From: Saposhnikovia divaricata
Taxonomy: Eukaryota; Streptophyta; Magnoliopsida; Apiales; Apiaceae
Direction: 5' to 3'
NCBI GenBank assembly: GCA_036435485.1
Contig: CM071594.1
Location: 103,319,001 to 103,383,000, forward strand
DNA length: 64,000 bases
Positions 1 through 11,103 of the stretch are shown piece by piece. Made by a program: the position numbers and the translations under genes. The stretch's first letter is position 1, and each line of letters begins with the position of its first letter. The notes under the pieces are model-generated. The model was given only the letters and a program-made list of their open reading frames with translations, was not told the origin of the DNA and ran no database searches.

Positions 1-1030
1 ATTACAAGATACAACAATATATCTCCCTCAATACCCAGCTGTTGACAAATGGCATGCTGAACTCCCGTTTCTGAACTTGCTCTCTAAGCTATACTTCCCA
101 AGTATACTTCTCTAGCAACGATCACCAAACCCTAGTTCCCAAGCCAAATTGTCCAACAACTAAACCTTACAAATCGAACAATACAATCAATAATGGATAC
201 AACTCAAACTATGAACTCTTTAAGATATAGCACGTATGAATATACTAAGAGCTCGAGAGAATCAAAGGATATAGCAATGAAAACTGAGTTGTTTGAATTC
301 TTGTGTGCTTGAATATTTTCTCTGAAGTGTTTAGAACGAATGAACACAAGAACAAGGTCTATAAAGCATCACACCAACGTTCAGAAAATCAATCACCAAT
401 TATTCGAACGATTAGAATCAATTTCCAACGTTCAATTGGTTAGAGATTTTACAAACGTTCTTGTGAACGTTAGACAGAAGGTTTGAAAGAAAGAGATCGA
501 TGAAAGCTTAACCCTTCTGATTTGTATAGATATAAAAACGCGTATAGGAGATTTTGAAAGAAAGAAATCTTTTAAATAAGGAAACTCCTATAAGTTTTAT
601 GATTTTGTTTTAAAGAAAGATATTTGAAAAGATTTGAGCTCTAGAATATATTATATACGTATTATATAATAAAGAGCCCTCACAATATATTTCCTGAAAT
701 AAATCCATGCGAATCAGTCTTGATCTTTATCTTCAGGATTTCTGGCAGTTGCAAATGGCTTGCTGTTTGCGACTGACTGTCAGAAATGGCTTGCTGTTTG
801 TGAACTGTCAGTGTGCAAATGGCTTGCCAGACTCTCTCTGTTGTAATACCAAATGGCTTGCTGTTTGTATATTCTGTGTAAACAATCAGTAGGCTAATAT
901 ACCCTGCAAAACCACGTTAGTACAATACAAGCATAACACGATGTTTTACATCAAACTACAATCAAATAGCTTGCTGAATGTGATCATCAAAACCATAGGA
1001 GTATCAAGATCCAGCGGGATCAAAGTTCGA
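1..1030. repeat. LTR-like repeat sequence at the left edge
   Basis: No gene is recognisable. The stretch has the texture of a copia-type LTR/UTR: AT-rich with several copies of short words. The word AAATGGCTTGCTG and close variants recur near 48, 752, 785, 820, 850 and 964, and AACGTTC variants recur between 377 and 470. This parallels the family-specific word repeats in the LTRs of R3 and R4. No TG...CA boundary, primer site or polypurine tract could be fixed, so orientation and family are unknown. The short open frame at 707-892 consists mostly of these repeated words and is not supported as a gene. Confidence 0.35.
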
Positions 1031-1200
1031 AAATGATAAATTTTTTATATTTATATTTAAATTTATATTTGCGCAAGATATTGAAATCAGTTTTTTGATA
1101 GCTAATTTCATTATATAAGTTTAGTTTATAATATTAATTAATTTGAATACTATAATAAATACGTATATCAAAATCTTTTTTTTATAACCGTGTTAGCTAG

Positions 1201-2205
1201 TGTTATGCCCAAATCTTAGCATAAGCCCTAAGCAGGTCTAATGGGATAGAATAGCGGTCCACAACTCATAACGGGCCTAGAGATGAAGATTAGGTCACTA
1301 AAACCCACCACCAGGAGTCAGTCCAATATACTATCAAGCACAATATGAAAGTTTGCTACCCCAAACTGTGGGTCGAGTTTGCTAGCAATCCCTAGTATGG
1401 GATAACATCTATCACATCTCTCTGCAAGGTCCAGCGAGGCCTAGAGGTCCAGCGAGACCCAGAAGTCCAGCGAGGCCTAGAATACTCTTATGAAGGGTAG
1501 AGGTCCAGCGAGGCCTAGAGGTCCAGCGAGGCCTAGAATACTCTTATGAAGACTCATAGCTAAGCCCAGCAAGGTCGCATGAGTGGATATGAAGGCTCAT
1601 AGCTAAGCCCAGCGAGGTCGCATAAGTAGATATAGTTAAGCCCAGTGTGGTCGCATGAGTATGATTATCTCCATAGCGTGGGATCACCTCGCATGACTAA
1701 GCCCAGTGAGGTCGCATGCGAGGCCACGTAGTTGTTCCATTAGCCTCGCCAGTGAGGCCATGTGATTCTAGCATCATGTTAGCCATAGGTAACCTTTATT
1801 GGGCCATTGGTCATGAGCAGAATTAATGGACTATTAGCATCAACCCAAAAGTGAGTGGACTTGGGCTTGTACACTATTAACATCAGGCAAAAAGTGAGTG
1901 AACTTGGGCCAAGACGAGCCCATAAAAACCCTAACCCGTTTAGGTAACTTCTTCTCCAAGAACTACGTATGGCTTGATCCCTATAAATAGGGTACGTAGG
2001 CACCTTGTTATGGATGATTGACTGTTGGCAGCAATAGAGAATAAGTAGTTTTTATCTGACATTCAACGAATCAACAAACAAGATCAGCCACAAATAATCA
2101 CAAATCTCCTTCGTGTTCTTCGTGTTCTTAGCAAAATATCTGTATTTTGCTCCGTGATTCCAGCAAACCTCCAAAATATTGTTATACAATATTCTCCCTA
2201 TAACA
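1201..2205 (+). repeat. R1 5' LTR
   Basis: 1,005 bp, begins TGTTATGCCC and ends TATAACA; near-identical copy at 4934-5920. The part upstream of the TATA box (about 1423-1720) is built from two repeated words, GGTCCAGCGAGGCCTAGA and AAGCCCAGCGAGGTCGCATGAG with variants, which account for most of the small indels between the two LTRs. Confidence 0.93.
1982..1989 (+). promoter_or_regulatory. R1 LTR TATA box
   Basis: TATAAATA, inside a longer block (1958-2002) that is also found around the TATA box of R2 and, less well, of R5: AACTAC..TGGCTTGAT..CTATAAATAGG..ACGTAGGCA. Placement about 220 bp before the LTR end fits a U3/R promoter. The copy in the 3' LTR is at 5697-5704. Confidence 0.7.
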
Positions 2206-2224
2206 TGTGGCACTAAAAGGCGGG
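2206..2224 (+). other. R1 primer-binding-site region
   Basis: The bases directly after the 5' LTR read TGTGGCACTAAAAGG. They resemble the position-equivalent TTTTTGGCGCTAGAAGG after the R2 5' LTR, so both probably use the same tRNA primer. I do not assign the tRNA. Confidence 0.5.
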
Positions 2225-2825
2225 GCAGTCATCGGATTGGGAGAAGTGATGACGAAGCCGAACAAGAAGATAAACGGAGGGCACAACAACGTGGAGACTG
2301 CGGGGTCGCACAAGATACCCAAAGGCGATCCCCCCAGGAGCGATCCTTCCAGGAGAGAGGACGAGGATGGCCCGAGAAGGTGTCAGCAATGCAAGAAAGG
2401 ATGACTAGAGTGGAGAAGTGGTATAGCTCAAGGGGCATGAAGAGGAATACCAGGAAGAGGCCCAAGACCTATTAGGAGGAGAGCAACCACGAGCATGAGG
2501 AGGATATATAAGATACTAAGACAAAGAAGGGGTCGCAGAATAAGGCCGCCTCATCCAAGGGGAGGTCAGTTAGTGTCTTTGATCGTCTTGTAAAGATTTA
2601 GCTGAGCATGATCTCACCCTCAAGCTCGGAAAACTTACAACGGACAAGAAGGATAAGCGATCCTAGGCTTGGAGCAAAGGTTTGGAACGACCCCCTCTCC
2701 TCATCGAGAGCGTGAGTGGTCCAAAAAGTACAAACCTGACCCCCTGAATCGCAAGGAGGATCAAGAGGAGTTTAGTGCTCCCAAGAAGACCAAAATCCCA
2801 CCATTACAGCACTGGAAAGGGAAAG

Positions 2826-4280
2826 AAAAAAGTTGAAGATAAGAAGACCAAGGTTGGAGACTACATGCGAGAGAAGCTAAAGAAGGCCTTGTATAAGAGA
2901 AATATAGATAAAGGGATCCTTAACCCTATGGGTCCGGCCTGGCCTTTCACTTAAGAGATCAGGACCACTCCGCTTCCCACTATATTCCGGAGTATTAACC
3001 CAGACATGACTTATAATGGGGACACTGGCCCTGCAGAGTTTATTATTCGATTCAACAATGATATGGATGTGTAACAGGTCTCGCTATTGGCTAGGTGTAC
3101 GTTGTTCGTGGCCTCGTTGAGGGGTACTGCCCGGCAGTGGTTCTCTAAGCTAGGGGCTCACATCACTATAGACTCCTGGAAGCAATTCGTGGACATTTTT
3201 ATTAAGAAATTTCAGTCCTCCATGCTCTATGCACCTCCTGTATCCACCCTGGCGAACATAAAGTAGAAGGAGGGTGAGACCCTACAGGACTACTTCAAGA
3301 GGTTTAACGTCGAGGACCCTATGGTGCAAGGAGCAAATGATGAGGCCATTAAAAATTTTCTTATTGCTGGGCTGAGAGAGGGCACCAAGTTCTGGAAGAA
3401 GTTGCAGACACAAACACCTGGCACTCTCTTTGAGTTCTACAAGGAGGCTGAGCCTTACAAATGGATTGGAAAGTCGATGGAGGATCTTAAGAAGAATAAC
3501 GAGGCTAATAACAGTGGAAGTAAGAGCAATGGAGTGAAGAGAAAGGACTCTCGGAGCCCTAGGCGAAGACAGGATCGCAGTGACAGCCCAAAGATGAGGG
3601 GTCGCGATCCGCCAAGGAGGTCACCACCGTGAGCTCAAAGTGAAAGGAATGAGGATCAGACCGCACCTTTAGTGGTATACATTGATCACATTTATGCAGT
3701 TAATGTTGACAAGGGGATGTTTAAGAAGCCCTCGCCTATGAATAGCCGAGTAACCAAGGATACTCGTAAATATCATGCCTTTCATGAACAAACAAGACAT
3801 GATACTACGGATTGTAAGCAACTCAAGTACCAAATTGAGGAGCGAATTCATAATGGGCAGCTAACTGAGTGGGTAGTTTGAGAGGTGAAGAAGCACATTG
3901 CTGAGTCTGGCCTTGTATACAATGATGTGCTAACAGTTGGGCAAAAAGAAGTGCATCAAAAAGAAAGAGAAGGGCGTGTTTGTAGTATCCATGTGATTAT
4001 TGGAGGACCCCATATTTGGGGTGGTAGCAACAAGGCTAGGGAGATGTATGCTCGCGAGGCCAAAAAGCGACCCCTCACTAATGTTCATCATCTTCAGGAG
4101 AGACCCCCGAATCTCTTCAAGGGGGAGGACACTAACATTATGTTTACTAAAGAGGATGCGAAGTGGGTTGATCATCCCCACTCAGATGCCCTAGTGGTCC
4201 GAGTTTGCATTGGGTCCCAAAATGTCTACAGGGTCCCCGTGGATAATGATAGTGCAGTTAATGTCCTTACATACATATGA
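2826..4280 (+). pseudogene. gag: R1 gag and partial aspartic protease, degenerate
   Basis: One reading frame runs across this region with in-frame stops at 2952, 3072, 3264, 3630 and 3879 and no frameshift that I can see. About 3000-3520 matches the plant Ty3/gypsy capsid-type gag domain (ARCTLFVASLRGTARQWF, then LQDYFKRFN and FLIAGLREGTKFW). A Lys/Arg/Ser-rich tail follows. At 3770-3875 lies the short linker usual before protease in these elements (HAFHEQTRHDTTDCKQL). At 4190-4270 there is a protease-like segment in which the expected Asp-Ser/Thr-Gly active site reads Asp-Asn-Asp (VPVDNDSAVNVL), so it should be inactive. Coding similarity ends abruptly where the 28-bp array starts; the last stop lies inside the first repeat unit. 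The true gag start is not determined. Confidence 0.8.
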
Positions 4281-4468
4281 GGCCACAAGGAGGCCTCTCC
4301 ACATATGAGGCTACAAGGAGGCCTCGCAACATATGAGGCTTCAAGTAGGCCTCGCAACATAGAGCCTGCAAGGAGGCCTCGCAACATATGAGGCTGCAAG
4401 GAGGCCTTGTAACATATGAGGCTGCAAGTAGGCCTCGCAACATATGAGTCTGCAAGGGGGCCTCGCAA
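4274..4468 (+). repeat. 28-bp tandem array, 7 copies, in R1
   Basis: Seven head-to-tail copies of a roughly 28-bp unit, CATATGAGGCTGCAAGGAGG plus CCTCGCAA, with one to four changes per copy and one copy a base short. Units abut with no unique spacer, and each carries an AGGCCT palindrome. The array starts directly at the end of the protease remnant, where pol would normally continue. Because 28 is not a multiple of 3, it opens short frames on both strands that are not genes. Confidence 0.9.
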
Positions 4469-4920
4469 CATAATAACAAGGAATAGAGGAGAGCCATCTC
4501 ATCATGCTTTAAGAAGACCTGAAGATATAGGTGAGAGCCCGAGCTCACATATCAGCTGGACAGAAGATATAATTATAACAATTTATGACTGCAAGCCCCT
4601 ATGGGTTGCCTCTCAAGGTCCCTGCAGGACTACATTACGCTTGGAAGGACCCTTCAAGGTCACCATAAATTACATATACTTGGCTTCGTATTAATTGAAA
4701 GACACACAACACGTGTCATCATCTTAGCGGCTGGGAGCAAATCTCGAGACACGACAGCTGTCCGAAACCATTCAAATTCATAGGGGTCGAAATGCGATCC
4801 CAAGGCACTTGAGATAGTTATGCTTTTATCTACAGCATTCTATAGCGAGCACAGGCCTCGCATCGAAGTTTTAAAAAAGCAGTTTTTGATTCCACATCGC
4901 ATTTCGAATGGCAATATGGA
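4469..4920 (+). other. R1 3' internal region, no recognisable coding content
   Basis: Lies between the tandem array and the polypurine tract. No RT, RNase H or integrase motif is seen in any frame. Open frames of 60-92 codons show no family resemblance and are ignored. Confidence 0.6.
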
Positions 4921-4933
4921 CTCGGGGGGTAGT
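4921..4933 (+). other. R1 polypurine tract region
   Basis: CTCGGGGGGTAGT directly upstream of the 3' LTR: the G-rich plus-strand primer site. R2 has AACCGGGGGTAAT at the same position. Confidence 0.75.
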
Positions 4934-5920
4934 TGTTATGCCCAAATCTTGGCATAAGCCCTAAGCAGGCCTAATGGGCTAGAATAGCGGTCCACAACTC
5001 ATAACGGTCCTAGAGATGAAGATTAGGTCACTAAAACCAACCACCAGGAGTCAGTCCAATATACTATCAAGCACAATATGGAAGTTTGTGACCCCAAGCT
5101 GTCGGTCGAGTTCGCTAGCAGTCCCTAGTAGGGGATAGCATCTATCACATCTCTCTACAAGGTCCAGTGAGGCCTAGAGGTCCAGCGAGGCCTAGAATAC
5201 TCTTATGAAGGCTAGAGGTCTAGCGAGGCCTAGAGGTCCAGCGAGGCCTAAAATACTCTTATGAAGGCTCATAGCTAAGCCCAACGAGGTCGCATGAGTG
5301 GATATGAAGGCTCATAGCTAAGCCCAGCGAGGTCGCATGAGTCGATATAGTTAAGCCCAGTGTGGTCGCATGAGTCTGATCATCTCCATAGCGTGGGATC
5401 ACCTCGCATGACTAAACCCAGTGAGGTCGCATGCGAGGCCACGTAGTTGTTCCATTAGCCTCGCCAGTGAGGCCATGTGATTCTAGCATCATGTTAGCCA
5501 TAGGTAACCATTATTGGGCCATGGGTCATGAGCAAAATTAATGGACTATTAGCATCAGCCCAAAACTGAGTGGACTTGGGGTAGTACACTATTAACATCA
5601 GGCCAAAAGTGAGTGAACTTGGGCCAAGACGAGCCCATAGAAATCCTAGCCCGTCTAGTTATCTTCTTCTCCAAGAACTACGTATGGCTTGATCCCTATA
5701 AATAGGGTAAGTAGGCACCTTGTTATGGATGATTGACAGTTGGCAGCAAGAGAGAATAAGTAGTTTTTCTCTGACATTCAACCAATCAACTAACAAGATC
5801 AGCCACAAATAATCACAAATCTCCTCTGTGTTCTTCATGTTCTTAGCAAAATATCTGTATTTTGCTCCGTGATTCCAGCAAACCTCCAAAATATTGTTAT
5901 ACAATATTCTCCCAATAACA
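4934..5920 (+). repeat. R1 3' LTR
   Basis: 987 bp, TGTTATGCCC to AATAACA, followed by the GCTAG duplication. Matches the 5' LTR apart from scattered substitutions and a short indel in the GGTCCAGCGAGG repeats. TATA box at 5697-5704. Confidence 0.93.
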
Positions 5921-6110
5921 GCTAGCATAAAGGATGAAATTAGTACTTTATATGTTGTTTTTTTGTCAAAATACTTTATAGATTTTTTATTGTATTAGTT
6001 TATATTAGCCTATAACCCGTGTGATGCACGAATTTCTTATATTAAAATAATATTTTATTTATATTTTAATAATTATATATCTCATATATCTTACTTAATA
6101 TAATATTGGC

Positions 6111-6113
<3 letters not shown>

Positions 6114-6163
<50 letters not shown>
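6114..6163. repeat. (TA)n microsatellite
   Basis: Uninterrupted TA dinucleotide run of about 50 bp in AT-rich DNA, touching the left end of the inverted-repeat element at 6164. Confidence 0.95.
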
Positions 6164-6165
<2 letters not shown>

Positions 6166-6354
6166 GAAAAGGATCCTGAGATAGATCACAGAGAACTTTT
6201 CCTGAGATACATATAAAATAACCTTAAATTTTATTGGGCCCGGAGGGCTAATTAAAAAATTCTGAATTTAATAAAACGTCCACCCATTTTTACATATAAA
6301 AGATAGGTATCTCAGGAAACTTACCTAAGATATATCTCAGGCTCCCTAATTTCT
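6164..6354. mobile_element. Candidate MITE with about 40-bp imperfect terminal inverted repeats
   Basis: 6171-6211 and 6303-6343 are inverted copies of each other. Reading inward, both ends carry CCTGAGATA, then ATC, AG, and TTCCTGAGATAC, with about 33 of 41 positions matching. The element is about 190 bp with no coding capacity and lies between a TA run and a TATATATATTA stretch, so a TA target duplication is possible but cannot be shown against that background. The superfamily is not assigned; a Tc1/mariner-like or Mutator-like non-autonomous element are both possible. Confidence 0.6.
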
Positions 6355-6786
6355 ATATATATTACTAAATAATAATTGTTTAATTATATGATATATTGTT
6401 CGAATTATGAGTAAATTTTGTCATAATAATAAAAATATAAATGGAAGTATCGTATATACTTACTTCAATTTTTTGTTGATATTATCATAATCAAATTATG
6501 ATTCCATAATAATTCATAATGTAATATTTACCTAAAATAAGATTTAATATTAATTTGTAATTGTGTGAAATTTTTATTGGTTATTATATAGTTTTACTTT
6601 GTTTTAACTTTGTTGATTTATAATTTGTTGTAAATTTGTTAATAAATATGTGATATTAAAATTATTTGAAAAGATTTTGAATCTATTTGGTTTCCAAGTA
6701 ATTAAAAGAGTCCAAAAAAGTTGGGTGTACGTGAAGAATTTTAATTCAAATATAACTAAAGGAGCATGTAATTAAATATTAATTGA
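6355..6786. other. AT-rich intergenic DNA, no feature seen
   Basis: Very AT-rich with no open frame of note and no clear repeat structure. Probably host DNA that predates the R1 and R2 insertions. Confidence 0.6.
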
Positions 6787-7160
6787 AATGTAATTAAAAG
6801 AGTTTGTTATTAAGTAAAATATGTGGTTTATTTTTTGTAAAACAAAATTTTATATGTATTTTAATTTATATTTTCAATTTTGGGAGGTGTTAACAAACTT
6901 GTTGGTTTTCGTTTATAATAGTATAAATAGTATAGAAGTAAAAAATGTGATTTATTTTTTGTAAAATAAAATTTTATATGTATTGTTATTTATTTTTATT
7001 TTTTAGAAAATGTTAACAAACTTTTGATAGTATAGATTGGAGTGTAATTAAAAGATTTTGTTATTAAGTAAAATTTATGGTTTACTTTTTGTAAAATAAA
7101 ATTTCATATGCATTTTAATTTATTTTTTCATTTTTGAAAGGTGTTAACCAACTAACCAAT
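6787..7160. repeat. Three-copy AT-rich repeat, about 85-120 bp units
   Basis: Copies at about 6787-6900, 6939-7023 and 7040-7160 share the order TAATTAAAAGA, TTGTTATTAAGTAAAAT, GGTTTA.TTTTTTGTAAAA, AAAATTTTATATG, and GTGTTAACAAACTT, with internal indels. The middle copy lacks the first block. No coding capacity. Confidence 0.75.
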
Positions 7161-7236
7161 TATGTCTTGTTTCATTTATAATATTATAGTATAGAAGCAT
7201 AAAGTTTACGTACAGATGTAATTTTATAATGCTTTC

Positions 7237-8028
7237 TGTTGTGCCCAAAATTTGTAATGGATCTATTTTTGGCCCAGGAGTATTAGAGGCCCAATCTCTA
7301 TGATTGACGTATAATAAGGAGGTCCTGCTATGGTTAGGTACGGTAAGGATATTGGTGCAGCTCTGGAGGTACCGATATAGCCGTAGTTGTGGATGTACCG
7401 ATATAGCCGTAGCTGTGGAGATACCGATATGATAGTAGGTGAGAGGTACGGATACAGCCGTAGCTGTGAGTTACGGGTATAGCCGTAACTCCACCTGCAC
7501 TTGACAGAAGTAGATTTGGATAAGGACTCTTCCTCCTATTCTTTAGGAGCACGTAAATATCTTCAAGAAATGGACTTTAAGATGACTTCTATCACAGCAA
7601 ATGGGATAAATACGTTATATACATTATATATGCAAGTATACCTTCTTCGATGAGCTTCCACATAGTCCTAAGGGATCTAGGACTCTTCCTATCAACTGAA
7701 ATACAAAAAGATCAGCCTTATCATGAGGGAAAAACACATGGCTTATTGATCAAGAAACAGAGTCCATAACCTAGAGAACTACATCGGGGCTTGATTCCTA
7801 TAAATAGGATATGTAGGCAGTTGGCAGGGGGTTCGGAAATTCAATTCTACACGCGTAAGGCACGTGTACCCTTAGTGAAGTGTTTACCGGTTGGTTTTGG
7901 CTGGAGTTCACAGCCATTTCTGTCCGGTGACCTTGCTAATTCAGTCCCAAAACACCACAAATCTTCTCTCACTCCGGTTATTCCAGCGATATTCTCTTGG
8001 GGTGTTGGTGAAAATTTTTCTCACAACA
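7237..8028 (+). repeat. R2 5' LTR
   Basis: 792 bp, TGTTGTGCCC to CACAACA. The region upstream of the TATA box (about 7330-7495) repeats GGAGGTACCGATATAGCCGT with variants, about five times. An approximately 80-bp segment (around 7895-7972) is missing from the 3' LTR. Confidence 0.92.
7799..7806 (+). promoter_or_regulatory. R2 LTR TATA box
   Basis: TATAAATA in the shared block GAACTACAT..GGCTTGATTCCTATAAATAGG..GTAGGCA (7775-7819), the same core found in R1. The copy in the 3' LTR is at 39496-39503. Confidence 0.7.
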
Positions 8029-8047
8029 TTTTTGGCGCTAGAAGGAG
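8029..8047 (+). other. R2 primer-binding-site region
   Basis: TTTTTGGCGCTAGAAGGAG follows the 5' LTR directly. TGGCGCTAGAAGG in this position is the probable tRNA-primer complement. The tRNA is not assigned. Confidence 0.6.
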
Positions 8048-8534
8048 GAGACTTTTTCGATCTTTTGAGAAGAACGATGTCTAAAAGCTCCGACAATGAT
8101 TGTACCTTGAAGAAAGACTGATATAATCATGAAAATGAGCCCAAAAACAAAGTCTTGAGCAAGGATTTCACGGATTGAATTCCACGATGGTCAGGAGTAT
8201 TATAACTCTAAAATAAAATAAAAAAATATGAAGAAACGGAGGAGAAATCATGGCTTGTTGGAGAAAAGGCGAAGAAGAAGGGAGGTAATCACCTTCATAC
8301 TAGTCATTTGATGGTGAAAATGCATAAAGGACGATATATGGCTCAGAGATGCACATATTTTTGGCTTGATGAAAGAGACAAGAAAAGAATGGCCGGAAAA
8401 TGGAGTTTTCAGATGTTAATTTCGATCGAAAATACCCAGAAACGAGGTCCCGCGATGAGAGCTTCTATGACCCGGCAGCTTCTCATTTCAGGGGTGCTGA
8501 TATGTTTAACTAGATAGGTGAAGATGAACATTCA

Positions 8535-8617
8535 CCTGCTAATGGAGGTACGACCACAACCGCCTGCTAATGGAGGTACGACCACATCCGCCTGCTAATG
8601 GAGGTACGACCATCCGG
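8535..8617 (+). repeat. 28-bp x 3 tandem repeat in R2
   Basis: Unit CCTGCTAATGGAGGTACGAC plus CACAACCG, copies starting at 8535, 8563 and 8591, nearly identical, the last one truncated. Confidence 0.9.
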
Positions 8618-9720
8618 AGAGGTTCGGTCGAGAGTTTCTAGTGGCAAAGATAGGAGAGACCTCAATCTCGAGGTTGCACCTATGGAAGAAAGTTTCTATA
8701 AGGTCCCCCAAATACTTCATCTTCGTATATGATAAGAAGGTTCTTATGGTCAGAAAATGGAGAATCTCTATTTAGTGGTTCAATTGGTTGGAGGTGAAGG
8801 ACTATTGAAGCTCCCACAGTGAAAATTATAAAGTAAAGATCTGGTTCCTACCATACTACAGGTTGTAAGGAGAGTAAACATGTGAACCTGTGTGGGAAAG
8901 AAGCTATGAACCTCTTGATGTAGAAGGTACAGGTGAAGCTAAATATGAACCTCTTGACCAAGGAGGTACAACTGGACCAGGTACGCAGTTGAAGCTGTTT
9001 ATTCAATCTACTGGATATTTGGATGTAGTTGTACTTGGAGATGGGAAAGGTGCAGTTAAGGAGGTGTAGGTACGATTGTGGTTCCACCTTCACCTGACAA
9101 AGGTGGAGTTATGTAAGGACCTCAAAGTTGGGACTTGATTCTTATAAAGAGGTACTGGATAAATATGAGGATGCGAACCTCTTGATCGAGGAGGTACATG
9201 TTAACATGGAAAATCATGAAGATATGGATCTCTAGAGTAATGAAGAGGAACTAGAATGAAGGTCCCATTATGGCAGGTTCCAAAAGACAAGTCTCAACAT
9301 TTAGAAGCTTTACTTACCAAAGGCACTAACATGTTTGATAAACTAGGCTAAAGGCTTAACAATGATTTTGCCTCATAAATTTGGAAAAGTTTGGTGAAAA
9401 TAGCTCTCTAAAAATAGAGCTTCACAGAAACGAGGTTCTCATGCGAAAGGTTCGATGATGGAAGATCCATTGATCTGGAGGATTCTCTAAATATCTAATT
9501 TTTCACATCTGACGAGGAGGCTCCTAAGGAAGAAAATTGAGACAAAGAGGTCCACTTAAAGGACCTACTAAAGAATACTAGAGGAATAAAAGAGATACTC
9601 ACAATTCAGGACCTTCACAAGGGAAGTGATAAAAGGGTGTAACTTGATGGCAGTCATGGACCTAGTTTTGGGGCATTGAAAGGGAGGTTTTATCTAGCAG
9701 GAAGCTTCTCATGATTATGT

Positions 9721-9825
9721 AGGTTCCATTATGGTCGTACCTGGACCTATTACATAGGTTCTATTATGGTCGTACCTGGACCTATTACAGAGGTTCAATT
9801 ATGGTTATACCTGGATATATTAAGA
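9721..9825 (+). repeat. 35-bp x 3 tandem repeat in R2
   Basis: Copies start at 9721, 9756 and 9791 with the core AGGTTCCATTATGGTCGTAC followed by CTGGACCTATTACAT. The first two differ at a few bases; the third is more diverged. Confidence 0.88.
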
Positions 9826-10982
9826 AAGGTCAGTTATCTTAATGGCGTTCCTCGATGAGTAAGCGTAGGTATCCTAGCAGTAGGGTTGACTATGGTATTT
9901 CTACCCTGCAACTTGAGGTTCGACACTTGAACCTGCAACTTCAACTACATCAAGATACTACAATTGATTGAGGTTCTCTAAAAGATCCACCATATGCCAT
10001 GATGAAATTCACTACAGGAAGCTCAATTCAGAATAACGAAGGAATCATGTTACCAATATCCTTAATGTAAGAACCTCACGATGACGGTTCCATTTTTTCA
10101 AGGGGTAGTACCACCCATGGCATTGATGCAAATGGCTGCTCTAATGAAGGATAATGAAGGCAAGGCGCACCAAGTGGAAGTTATGATTGAGGATTTAAAA
10201 AAAAGTACAAGGGAACCTTGAGGAATTCTTGGGTGGTCATGTGGCAGTACCTACAGAAGTAGGTTAAAGCAACTTATAGGGGTGCTCATAAAGGAAGCTT
10301 CACCAATAGTGAAAGGTGGAAACTCAGAATATCTAGTTAAAGGCATCGAGCAAAAGGTGCCAAGGTATGATCTAGGTGACGCTGAAGCTCTAGTAAAAAA
10401 TGCTATTCGAGAAGCTAAAGGCGAACTGGTACCTCTTATAAACTGAAAGAGGAGAGTGACCTATTCTAAAAAATACAGCTGAAGGGGCATATGAAGCCTC
10501 TAAGGTGATCAGCTGATAGAGGAGCCAACAATAAGATTAAAAGAGGAAGCACCTGGAAAGGAACCATTTCAGCTCGTAAAAGCTTTGAGCAATATAATTT
10601 TGGTAATCATCATAATGAAGAATCTCGAGGAGGTTCACATACTGTAAGCCCCGTAGGCATGATAAGTTGGAAGGTGTCTCACAAAGAGGTCCTCCTGCTA
10701 TAAGCTCCTCGAATACTGGAAGCTGGGACTTAGAGATACCTCATGGAAGGAATTGCAGATGGAGCTAATGATAATAATCTCAATCAAATTCTAGAAAAGA
10801 TGCTATGGAATAAAGAAGGAGGTACAAATGACCTCTTAATTATTAAAGAAAGTGGTGCGAGGTTCACATATGGAGCTACCTACTATCCGACGGATGCAGA
10901 ATGGAAATCTATGTTAAAGGCATGTAAGCAAGAACCTCTCAAGGGAAAAATTACTAGAGCTATGAAAATTCGAGAAATAATG

Positions 10983-11103
10983 GAGCTCCAAGTATATCAG
11001 CACCTGTTGGAGGAGCTACAGTTTATCAGCACCTGTTAGAGGAGCTACAACTATATCAGCACCTATTGGAGCTACGGCTATCGGCACCCATTGGAGCTAC
11101 GAC
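10983..11103 (+). repeat. About 27-30-bp x 4 tandem repeat in R2
   Basis: Four units of the form GAGCTACAACTATATCAGCA followed by CCTRTTGGAG, with unit length varying by 3 bp. The length changes keep the reading frame of the short ORF that covers it only in part. Confidence 0.85.

Larger units (their letters stand above)
1201..5920 (+). mobile_element. R1: Ty3/gypsy LTR retrotransposon lacking RT, RNase H and integrase
   Basis: Complete insertion bounded by a 5-bp target-site duplication, GCTAG, at 1196-1200 and 5921-5925. Two direct LTRs begin TGTTAT and end ATAACA. Inside are a primer-binding-like sequence, a gag plus partial protease frame (2826-4280) broken only by stop codons, a 28-bp tandem array (4274-4468), 450 bp without recognisable content, and a G-rich polypurine tract. 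Reverse transcriptase, RNase H and integrase are absent, so any transposition would have needed enzymes from another element. The LTRs differ by scattered substitutions and a short indel in the repeat-rich part. Confidence 0.93.

Noticed and set aside
2179..2475. 98-codon ORF spanning the R1 LTR border
   Set aside because: It starts in the LTR, crosses the primer site, and is in a different frame from the clear gag; treated as a chance frame.
4274..4468. CRISPR-like repeat array
   Set aside because: Units of 28 bp abut without unique spacers, vary between copies and sit inside a plant retrotransposon; it is a plain tandem repeat.
6011..6035. Imperfect palindrome ACCCGTGTGATGCACGAATT as a transposon end
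   Set aside because: Arms are only four bases (CGTG/CACG) and no partner end was found nearby; similar motifs are common in plant repeats.
10743..11039. 98-codon ORF in R2 as a retained gag or accessory gene
   Set aside because: Its second half is made of tandem repeats and the rest has no family motif; surrounding R2 DNA has no codon signal.
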